From: Oscillospiraceae bacterium
GTDB taxonomy: Bacteria > Bacillota > Clostridia > Oscillospirales > Ruminococcaceae
NCBI GenBank assembly: GCA_022800935.1
Contig: JAAWRH010000006.1
Coordinates: 1 to 64,000 of the forward strand
Direction: 5' to 3'
Length of the DNA stretch: 64,000 nucleotides
Part shown: in pieces, positions 6,771 through 14,900 of the stretch
Numbering within the stretch: position 1 is the first letter of the stretch
Layout: each line of letters starts with the position of its first letter
Made by a program: the position numbers and the translations under genes
The notes under the pieces: generated by a model
The model's input: only the letters and a program-made list of their open reading frames with translations
The model's database searches: none
Told to the model about the DNA's origin: nothing

Positions 6771-7898
6771 ATGCCAAGAGCCATTCACCTGTTGATTAAA
6801 CCCGCCTCCGGCCTGTGCAACCTGCGCTGCCGGTACTGCTTTTACTGCGATATCACCCAGAAAAGGGAACAGGCCTCCTATGGAATCATGTCCCTGGAAA
6901 CCCTGGAGGCCGTCATCGAAAAGGCCCTTGAGGCCGCCCGGACGGAATGCACCATCGCCTATCAGGGCGGGGAGCCCACCCTGGCCGGGCTGGACTTTTT
7001 CCGGAAATCCATCGAGATGCAGAAAAAACACAACCGGCGAAAAATTACCATCCACAACGCCATCCAGACCAACGGCATGGTCATCGACGAGGAATGGGCC
7101 AGGTTCTTCGCGGAGAACCATTTCCTCGTGGGCCTCTCCATCGACGGGACCAAGGAGACCCACGACGCCTGCCGGGTGGACGAAAGGGGAAACGGGACCT
7201 ATCATCAGGTGATGAGAGCTGCTTGGTTATTTGACCGCTTTCAGGTGGAGTACAATATCCTCACGGTGGTGAACCGGATCACCGCCCGGCGGATTGAATC
7301 GATCTACCAGCAGTATAAAAAACACGGTTTTTCCTACCTCCAGTTTATCCCCTGCCTGGACCCTTTGGGGGAGGAGATTGGCGGAAAGGACTATTCCCTC
7401 ACCCCGGAGCTGTTCGGGGAGTTTTTAAACCGGCTGTTCCGCCTGTGGTACCGGGATATGATATCCGGAAACCCGGTTTCCATCCGCACCTTTGACAACT
7501 ACCTGAATATGCTGCTGGGGAATCCCCCGGAGTGCTGCGGCATGGGGGGCGTCTGCGGGGTGCAGAATGTGGTGGAGGCCGACGGCTCGGTCTACCCCTG
7601 CGACTTCTATGTGCTGGACGAATACCGCCTGGGCAACCTGCGGACCGACAGCTTTGAGCAGATAGACAGACGGCGGGAGGAAATCCGGTTTATCGAAAGC
7701 TCCAGGGAGTTTCCCGCAAAGTGCCGGGAATGCCGGTATTTCCCCCTCTGCCGGGGCGGGTGCCGGAGAATGCGTTCATCCATGGAGGGATTTGAGGTTC
7801 CCATGAATTATTTCTGTTCCGCCTACAAATCGTTTTTCGAGAAAAATTTAAAGGATTTGGAAAACCTGGCTGCATGGGTGCAGCGAAGGCAGTTTTAA
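6771..7898 (+). CDS. Anaerobic sulfatase-maturating enzyme (radical SAM/SPASM)
   Basis: This 375-aa enzyme oxidises the active-site Cys (or Ser) of sulfatases to formylglycine under anaerobic conditions. The radical SAM motif C16-x3-C20-x2-C23 sits in the N-terminus, followed by YQGGEPTL (SAM binding) and QTNG and GLSIDG blocks. The C-terminal SPASM region has the expected Cys series (ECCGMGGVCG, YPCDF, CRECRYFPLCRGGC, FCSAY) for two auxiliary 4Fe-4S clusters. Length is typical. Its likely substrate, a Cys-type sulfatase, is the next gene on the same strand, 163 nt on. The gene starts six bases after the PIN-toxin stump, so it may be read from the antitoxin promoter. Confidence 0.95.
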   Translation: MPRAIHLLIKPASGLCNLRCRYCFYCDITQKREQASYGIMSLETLEAVIEKALEAARTECTIAYQGGEPTLAGLDFFRKSIEMQKKHNRRKITIHNAIQTNGMVIDEEWARFFAENHFLVGLSIDGTKETHDACRVDERGNGTYHQVMRAAWLFDRFQVEYNILTVVNRITARRIESIYQQYKKHGFSYLQFIPCLDPLGEEIGGKDYSLTPELFGEFLNRLFRLWYRDMISGNPVSIRTFDNYLNMLLGNPPECCGMGGVCGVQNVVEADGSVYPCDFYVLDEYRLGNLRTDSFEQIDRRREEIRFIESSREFPAKCRECRYFPLCRGGCRRMRSSMEGFEVPMNYFCSAYKSFFEKNLKDLENLAAWVQRRQF

Positions 7899-7969
7899 AG
7901 GAGTGCCTGCTGATTCAGCAAAAATTTTTATGAGAAATGACAATCTAAATCTGGTTAGGGGAATAAAAG

Positions 7970-7998
7970 TTGCACAAAATGGAAAAGTGCTGTAAACT
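7970..7998 (+). promoter_or_regulatory. Probable SigA promoter of the sulfatase gene
   Basis: TTGCAC at 7970-7975, a 17-nt spacer and TAAACT at 7993-7998, 63 nt before ATG 8062. This suggests the sulfatase can be transcribed separately from its maturase. No obvious operator or cre-like site is visible. Confidence 0.55.
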
Positions 7999-8061
7999 AA
8001 AAAAGAGAAAAAATAATCTTGAACAGCGGTAAACCGAATTACATAAAAAGGAGAAAAAACA

Positions 8062-9405
8062 ATGTCCAGACCAAACATCATCTTTTACTTTTCCGACCAG
8101 CAGCGCTGGGATACCCTGGGCTGCTACGGCCAGCGACTCCCCATCTCTCCAAACCTGGACCGTCTCGCCGCGGAGGGGACCCGCTTTGAATACGCCTTTA
8201 CCTGCCAGCCGGTCTGCGGCCCCGCCCGCGCCTGCCTGCAAAGCGGGATGTACGCCACACAGGTAAACTGCCACGCCAACCATCACATCCTGCCGGAAGG
8301 CATGGAGGACGCCCTGGCCCGCCGGTTCAACGCCTCCGGTTACAAAACCGCCTATGTGGGCAAATGGCACCTGGCCTCCTGCAAGGGCAGTTCCTACCGC
8401 ACCGAGGCGGTTCCGCCGGAACGCCGGGGCGGCTATCAGGACTGGATGGTTGCTGATGCCCTGGAGTGGACCTCCCACGGTTACAACGGCTATCTGTTTG
8501 ACGGGGATATGAAGCGCCACGATTTCACCGGCTTCCGGGTGGACGCCATCAACAACTATGCCATCGACTTTATCCACCGCCACATGGAGCAGCAGAAGGA
8601 GCAGGGGACAGACCAGCCCTTTTTCCTCTTTGTCTCCCAGCTTGATCCCCACCATCAAAACGACCGGAACCGTTACGAGGGCCCGGACGGGAGCAAAAAG
8701 AAATTTGCGGACTACGATGTTCCCGGCGACCTGGTGGGAACCCAGGGGGACTGGCGGGAAAATTACCCGGATTACCTGGGCTCCTGCCACAGCCTTGACG
8801 CCAATGTGGGCCGTTTAATGGACACCCTGGAAGCCTATGGCATAAAGGACAACACCATTATTTTCTATACCTGCGACCACGGCAGCCATTTCCGCACCCG
8901 CAATGCCGAATACAAGCGCTCCTGCCATGACGCAAGCATCCGCATCCCGCTGATTGCCTGGGGCGGGCCGTTCCAGGGCGGGAATGTGGTGAAGGACCTG
9001 GTCAGCCTGATCGACCTGCCTCCGACGCTGCTGGACTGCGCGGGGATTGAAATTCCCGCCCAATACCAGGGGAACTCCATGGTGCGCCTTGTCAAGGGGG
9101 ACAATGAAAACTGGCCGAAATCCGTCTTTGCCCAGATCAGCGAAGCGGAAACAGGGCGGACCGTCCGGACAGCGGATTGGAAATATTGCGTCAAAGCCCC
9201 GGAATTCAAGCCCGACGAGCCGTACAGCGAAATTTACGAGGAGGAATACCTCTACGACCTCCATGCCGACCCCCACGAGCGGCACAATCTGGTTTCTGAC
9301 CCGGCATATGCCAAGGTACGGGCTGAAATGGCGGAGCTGCTTCTGGGGTATATGAAAAAAGCCCAGGAGCCGGAGGCGAAAATCATCCCCTGCTCCCAGG
9401 CCTGA
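8062..9405 (+). CDS. Type I sulfatase (arylsulfatase family, Cys-type)
   Basis: This 447-aa enzyme hydrolyses a sulfate ester, probably on host or dietary glycans. The signature C52-G-P-A-R-A-C-L-Q-S-G holds the Cys converted to formylglycine, Pro54 and Arg56. SDQQR near the N-terminus provides the first metal-binding Asp, and YTCDHGSH near residue 270 provides the second metal cluster. HHQN and KWHL are further family blocks. There is no signal peptide, so it probably acts in the cytoplasm on imported sulfated sugars. AAAAGGAG precedes the ATG. The upstream neighbour is the matching maturase. The exact substrate cannot be read from the sequence. Confidence 0.93.
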   Translation: MSRPNIIFYFSDQQRWDTLGCYGQRLPISPNLDRLAAEGTRFEYAFTCQPVCGPARACLQSGMYATQVNCHANHHILPEGMEDALARRFNASGYKTAYVGKWHLASCKGSSYRTEAVPPERRGGYQDWMVADALEWTSHGYNGYLFDGDMKRHDFTGFRVDAINNYAIDFIHRHMEQQKEQGTDQPFFLFVSQLDPHHQNDRNRYEGPDGSKKKFADYDVPGDLVGTQGDWRENYPDYLGSCHSLDANVGRLMDTLEAYGIKDNTIIFYTCDHGSHFRTRNAEYKRSCHDASIRIPLIAWGGPFQGGNVVKDLVSLIDLPPTLLDCAGIEIPAQYQGNSMVRLVKGDNENWPKSVFAQISEAETGRTVRTADWKYCVKAPEFKPDEPYSEIYEEEYLYDLHADPHERHNLVSDPAYAKVRAEMAELLLGYMKKAQEPEAKIIPCSQA

Positions 9406-9511
9406 AAAACGTTGACAGGGTAAAAACTTTCTTCTCTTGGAATAAAATCCTCTGAAACCGCCACTTATTAGGTGAAAAGCCTGATTGGGCAACAAAAGGA
9501 GGGTAAACTTT

Positions 9512-10570
9512 ATGAAGCGGAAACATACACGGATTATCGCATACATTCTGGCTGGGGTGATAGGCGCGGCCGCGTTGGCGGGCTGTTCCGGCCAGTCGGC
9601 CTTTGCGGACAACGCAATGTCCTCATCCACAGCCGCGGCGGCTCCCCAGGCGGCCCCATCCCTAAAGGAATGGGACTCCTTTGCCTTTGACAGCGCCGAT
9701 GCGGCTGTAATGGAAGAGAAACCTATGGAGGCGGACATAGAAAGCCTTTCCACAAATCTATCGGACGGCGGTGTCTCCCAGCCCCGGAAGATTATCCGCA
9801 ATGCGGACCTGTCCCTGGAAACGATGGAATACGATTCCGCTCTGGAAAAAATCCCCGCCCTGGCGGAACAGGCGGGGGGATATGTGGAGAGCTCCTCCAG
9901 CGACGGGATCAGCCTCTATGAAAAAAGCAGCTCCCGCCCCTCCCGGCGCAGCGCATACTTTACGGTACGGGTTCCGGCGGAAAATCTGGATTCCCTGATC
10001 GCGTCGCTGTCGGAGGATTTCAATCTGCTGAACAAATCTGAAAGCAGCTCGGACATCTCTGACCGGTACTATGACACCCAGGCCCATCTGTCCAACCTGC
10101 AAATCCAGGAAAAGCGCCTGCTGGAGCTGCTGGAAAAGGCCGGAAAGCTGGCGGACCTGCTGGAGATTGAAAAAGAGCTGGCGGATGTCCGGTATCAGAT
10201 TGAAACCCTCACCGCTTCCATGAAGCGGATGGACAGCCAGGTTTCCTACTCCACCGTCAACATCTCCCTACAGGAGGTTGTGGAGTATCAGGAGATAACC
10301 ACCCCTCCCCGCACCTTTGGGGACAGGCTGGCGGGAACCTTTAAGGATTCCTGGAGCAATTTCCTGGACGTCTGCGAAAGCATCCTGTTTGCCGTTATCT
10401 ATTTTGCGCCGCTGGTGCTGCTGATTGCGGTTGCCGTTACAGCGGTTATCCTAATCATCCGCGCCGTCAGCCGCCGCAGCCGGAAAAATAAGGCCGCCGC
10501 CCCTGACACAAAGCCCTGGACCCCGACAGAGGAAAAGCCGGAAAGCGGGGATCCCACAGAACCCCAATAA
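9512..10570 (+). CDS. DUF4349 domain lipoprotein with C-terminal membrane helix
   Basis: This 352-aa protein starts at ATG 9512 after AAAAGGAGG (an in-frame codon 27 nt upstream lacks a site). It has a lipoprotein signal with LAGC, then an Ala/Ser-rich linker. The DUF4349 domain (about residues 95-265) begins KIIRNADLSLE and includes AYFTVRVPAENLD and a coiled coil around LEIEKELADVRYQIETL. A strong transmembrane helix (about 295-320) precedes a basic, Pro-rich cytoplasmic tail. The function of DUF4349 proteins is unknown; they are thought to act at the cell envelope. A strong terminator follows. Confidence 0.88.
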   Translation: MKRKHTRIIAYILAGVIGAAALAGCSGQSAFADNAMSSSTAAAAPQAAPSLKEWDSFAFDSADAAVMEEKPMEADIESLSTNLSDGGVSQPRKIIRNADLSLETMEYDSALEKIPALAEQAGGYVESSSSDGISLYEKSSSRPSRRSAYFTVRVPAENLDSLIASLSEDFNLLNKSESSSDISDRYYDTQAHLSNLQIQEKRLLELLEKAGKLADLLEIEKELADVRYQIETLTASMKRMDSQVSYSTVNISLQEVVEYQEITTPPRTFGDRLAGTFKDSWSNFLDVCESILFAVIYFAPLVLLIAVAVTAVILIIRAVSRRSRKNKAAAPDTKPWTPTEEKPESGDPTEPQ

Positions 10571-10580
10571 ACCGCCCGCA

Positions 10581-10626
10581 AAGCCGGGCCGGAAAAGCCT
10601 TGCGAAAAAGCTTTTCCGGCCCGGCT
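10581..10626. terminator. Strong intrinsic terminator between convergent genes
   Basis: A 17-18 bp stem (AAGCCGGGCCGGAAAAGC with its complement) lies between the DUF4349 gene and the minus-strand Wzz-like gene and is probably used from both sides. Confidence 0.85.
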
Positions 10627-10659
10627 TCTGTCTGCTGTTTTACCGCGGTCCATACTCAT

Positions 10660-11838
10660 TCAAAGCAGCAAAATAATTCCCATCACTGAAGCCTGGGCCA
10701 GCTCAAGCCGTTCCAGGCAGCGGCGTATCTGCCTGTGGGTGGTCCGGTCCCGTTCCACCACCAGGACCACCCGCTCCTCCGGCTGTACCGGGGCGGAGCG
10801 GAAGGTCCCCTTCTGAAAGGAATCCTGAATCAATATACTGCCGTACTCCGGCTGAAGGCTGGCCAGGAAGGAATGCACTCTCCGCCGCCCCGGAAGGGTG
10901 CAGAGAAAGAGATTCGGCTTATATTCCCAGATATCGGAGGGGTCCCCGTCATCGCCGGGGGAATCCCCCGCGGCCAAGGTAGAGAGAAGCAGCGCCGGGG
11001 CGTTCCTGTTCTGGGAGACTGCCCCTGTAAGGGCGCGGCAGACAGACTGCATCCTCGTGGTCTTCCCCAGGGAGACAAAGCGTATCACATCGGACCGCTC
11101 CTCCGCATTGGAGCGGCGGAAGAGAAAACCGGCGCAATCGCTGACGGCCCGCTGTCTGGCAGGATTCTTTTCGGGAATGTCCGCCAGTACAGGGCAGTCA
11201 TATTGTACCGTCAAGTCCTCATGGCAGATGACCAAGTCCAGGAACAGCTTCAATAAAATCATCAAGGTCACTGCTGCTCCCATCCCAAGGGGGACTCCCG
11301 CCGCGGTCAAAAGCCACAGCGGAAGCCGTTCCTCCTCCAGGGGGATGTAATCGGAGGTGACGGCGCTGGCCGAGCCGGTTCGAACGGAGTAGGACAAAAA
11401 ATTAGGCACAGTGCCGCCAAACTTCTCCGCCAGGCTCTTGGCCTCCTGGGCGGTTCTAGCGGTAATCCGCAGCGAGATAATCTCGGTATCGGCTTTGGGG
11501 ACAATCTGAACCTTTTTCTGGAGCTGCTCCACCGTATAGGGGAGGTTGTTGTTCTGGATAACGGTCTGATACAGGCTGGGCTCCTTGAGGACCTCCGCGC
11601 AGGTTGCCGCCCTGGCCTTGGCGGCGTTGATATCCTCCAGGTTCAGCCGGGAGGTGGTATTGACCCTGGACGGAAGGCTGGCGCTGATGCGCACCTGCAC
11701 CTCCGCGACGTATGCAGGCGGAAATATCACCCCGAACACGAGCAAAAAAGAGAGCATTCCTGCGAGGCCGCCTATTGCCAATGGCAGCGGATGGCGCAGG
11801 ATGAATGTGAGCAAAGAACGGATATCGTTTCCCGCCAA
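10660..11838 (-). CDS. Wzz-like polysaccharide co-polymerase fused to a degenerate BY-kinase-like domain
   Basis: The 392-aa protein starts with TTG at 11838, eight bases after AAGGAGG. Two membrane helices (about 18-40 and 172-196) flank an extracytoplasmic Wzz-type domain, the arrangement of chain-length regulators for capsule or exopolysaccharide. The C-terminal 165 residues follow the bacterial tyrosine-kinase fold: SLGKTT where Walker A should be, ILIQD in place of the Asp-rich Walker A' strand, and a final VVLVVERDRTTHRQIRRCL helix-strand unit. The canonical GxxGxGK(S/T) loop and the C-terminal Tyr cluster are missing, so kinase activity is unlikely. No glycosyltransferase genes are nearby. 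Confidence 0.75.
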   Translation of the reverse strand: MAGNDIRSLLTFILRHPLPLAIGGLAGMLSFLLVFGVIFPPAYVAEVQVRISASLPSRVNTTSRLNLEDINAAKARAATCAEVLKEPSLYQTVIQNNNLPYTVEQLQKKVQIVPKADTEIISLRITARTAQEAKSLAEKFGGTVPNFLSYSVRTGSASAVTSDYIPLEEERLPLWLLTAAGVPLGMGAAVTLMILLKLFLDLVICHEDLTVQYDCPVLADIPEKNPARQRAVSDCAGFLFRRSNAEERSDVIRFVSLGKTTRMQSVCRALTGAVSQNRNAPALLLSTLAAGDSPGDDGDPSDIWEYKPNLFLCTLPGRRRVHSFLASLQPEYGSILIQDSFQKGTFRSAPVQPEERVVLVVERDRTTHRQIRRCLERLELAQASVMGIILLL

Positions 11839-11913
11839 CTGTCATTCCTCCTTGAAATCATCGCTCCTTTTCCCTATTATATCATATCACCTGTAAGGTT
11901 GCCATAAATTAAA

Positions 11914-11949
11914 AGGCGCTGTGAAGACTTTATTTGCTTCACAGCGCCT
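11914..11949 (-). terminator. Intrinsic terminator of the surface-protein operon
   Basis: A 13-bp perfect stem (11914-11926 with 11937-11949) is followed on the minus strand by TTTTAATTT, 27 nt after the stop of the 1905-aa gene. Confidence 0.85.
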
Positions 11950-11975
11950 CCTAAAACGGAGAACCGGTATTCCAT

Positions 11976-14900
11976 TTATTTGGAGTTTTGCCTATTCCTC
12001 CTGTTCCACCACATCAAAACGCCGCAGCTGGCTGCCGCCAGGAGAGCAAGGAGAATGGGAAGAATGCCGCTCCCTCCCCGGTCCGCCTCCGACTGACCGG
12101 ATACGGCGGGTTCGACAGGGCTGACAGCCTCGCCGCCGGGGGTCTCCGGCTGGTAAACGCCGGGGATTGCCTTTTCAATTCCCTGTTCCGCCTGTTCCTC
12201 CGTTTCCGCAAGGCCCCGGCGGGAATCGGTGACTACCGGCGCTCCAGCCGCGTCCAGGGGAGCCTCCGCGGTGACAGGGGCCTGCACCTCAATATCGCCG
12301 CCAGTGGTGGGGTTCAGGTGTTCAGGGGCCGGGTCGGGGACCGGGTCGCCAAAGTCATACTTTTCCAGATAGGACAGGGGATAGTAAATCCTCAAGGATT
12401 CGCTCAAGGCCTTGGCAGAGGGAATCACAATCTCCTCCCCACCGCTCCAGCGGATGCGCAGGGTGACGTTATTGCTCTTTTTCAGGGCGGCCATCACCGT
12501 GGCGGGCATTCTGTCGTAGCCCCTGGCGTTTACCTTTACGGTATCGCCAGATTTTGCCTTTTTAATCTGCTCCCAAACGGTCTGCCAGAAATCATATTCC
12601 GGGTCAGTGGCTTCCTCCTCGTCATCGTCGGAGCCACTGTCCGTGAACAACGTGCCGGGAGAGCTTGGGGTTGACGGGGTGGGGGTTTTCTCTATTGCCT
12701 TGTAGCCTATGGCCACAGGGGAAAGGCTGGTAAAATGGCATTGCAGGCCGCCTGAAACAGCGGTATAGCTTAGAGTTTCTACATCACCGGCTTTATCTCC
12801 ATGGGAAATCATGTGCTGTACGGTAAAGGTGTAGTTTGTGCCGTCGGTGCCGTCAGGATAAGGCAAAACAGCAGTCACGCCGTCGGCCGGGAAATTATCC
12901 GGGTCAACGTCCTTCCAAACGCCGCCTTCTAAATATTGCAGGCGTACATCGTAAACGGCAATTTGATCATCCTTCACACCGTTGAGGTTAGCTGTTACCT
13001 TTAAACGGAGTTCATTTTCAATCTTGGCAGGTGTGTCAAATTTACCTTTTAGACCTTCAGGAACCTCACTTAAACCGATTTCCACTGAAAGCTGCACTTT
13101 AGTATCTTCTGGCAAGTTTGGCAAGGATGGTGCATCAGGCAAAGGAATTTCCTTAACTTCATTGATTTCAAAAGTTGCCGTCGCAGTCCCTGTATAATTG
13201 CCCTTACCGGTAATAGTAACAGTATAGCTTCCCGCCTCTGTTTCAGTTGGAATATTAGCGGTATAGTCCTCACCCTCCACCAGCAGGGTATCCCCCAGCT
13301 TGACGCTGGTGATTTCAGGGCTGTGCCCTTCCCCATCATAGCGGAACGCGTTCCGGTTCAGCTCAATGACCGCTTCCCCAATGACTTTGGGGAGGACCAG
13401 GACAGTGAATTCAAAGCTGTAAACCTTACCCCCTTCCGGTACGATGGAAACCTTGTATAAATAGCTCCCCGCCGCAAGGTCAGCCGGGGTTGTATAAACG
13501 CTGCCTGTCTGGCCGGGAAGCGTCCCCCCGCCCAGCTCCCATTGATACGAAACCGTCTTGTTAAATGCCGCTTCAGCGGAAAGCCGGGCTGTTTCGCCGT
13601 AGGTAAGGGTAATGTTCTTTGCGGATGTTGTAACAGCGCCGAAAGGCTCCTGCTCATAGCCGCATTGGCTGCATTTGTTAAAGTATTCCGTGGTTAAGCC
13701 GTTGTTTAAGGTTCTGGTTGTTTCCTCCCAGCCGTGTTCCGCCATTTTGACATAGCCGCAAAATTCACACACGGAGGAATGGTTGTTTGCGTCTACCGCT
13801 TCCGGTTCGCCATAGGTACACGCCGCCTGGTCTTCCACAAGCCCGCAGGCCGTGCAGGTTAGCTTATGGGTACCGTTATTCTGGTTTACATATTCCGCGA
13901 TGGAGTGGTCGCACTCCCCAACCGTGATTGGGCCTTCGCTCGCGTCCAGAATTTGATAATCTTCATCCGCTTCTGGGATGGGGATAGGTTTTCCGTTCTG
14001 ATAATAGGCATAGCCTTCTGGAAGAATACTCGTCAGTGTATGACCGGATTTCGAGCCAATATTGATACATCTTTTTCCATAGAAACTGCCGCCGAAAATC
14101 TTTATGTTGGCTGAAATCGGGCTATTAAAGTCTCCATGAATTTGTAATCCATTGGAATACTCGTCAACCGCCGCAATTTCGCCGCCGTTAATATTGATGG
14201 TACAGCCCTCTTTCGCTTGGATTGCTGTACTGCCTGCCACCCTTCCGCTCTCCATATTCAGGGTGCCGTACACTTTGACTGCATACCAATTATTACTCGC
14301 AATTTCGCCGAAGGGTTCTTTGTTTACAAGGGTGAGATGGCCTTCTTGCGCTATATTCACTGTACCATTGCCTACGTTAGAACGTAAAGTATGCCCGTTT
14401 AAATCTAGGGTGAATTCTTTAGCAGATATAAAAACCGTTTTCTCCCCCAAGTCGATATCCTGGAGCAGTGTCAGGGTTGTTCCCTGATAATCCTCGCCGT
14501 ATGTTTCCTTCAGCTTGGTGATGTATTCGGTTTGCCCGTCCTTTTCCGTCTTTGCAATGGCTTTCACGTTGCAGCCTGTACAGACAGGGATATCCCCTGT
14601 TTCGTCCCAGACATGGGGTTGCGATGTAAGTGTCCGCCCGCATCCGGCACAGGCTCCGCCGTGGGTGCCGTCGCCATTATCTTTGACCTGCCCCTCGTGG
14701 GCGCACAGCTTAACAGTGACGCTTCCATTGCTTTCGGGCAGGGAGGTATCCGTCTCTGTAATGGGAAGCGGTTTTCCGTCCTGATAATAGGCATATCCCG
14801 ATGCCAGAATCCCCCTCAGTGTAAGCTGCTGGGACGAGCTTTGACAGAAAATACAGTTTGGCCCTTGGAAAACACCGCCGGTAAGCTGGACTTTGGGTGA

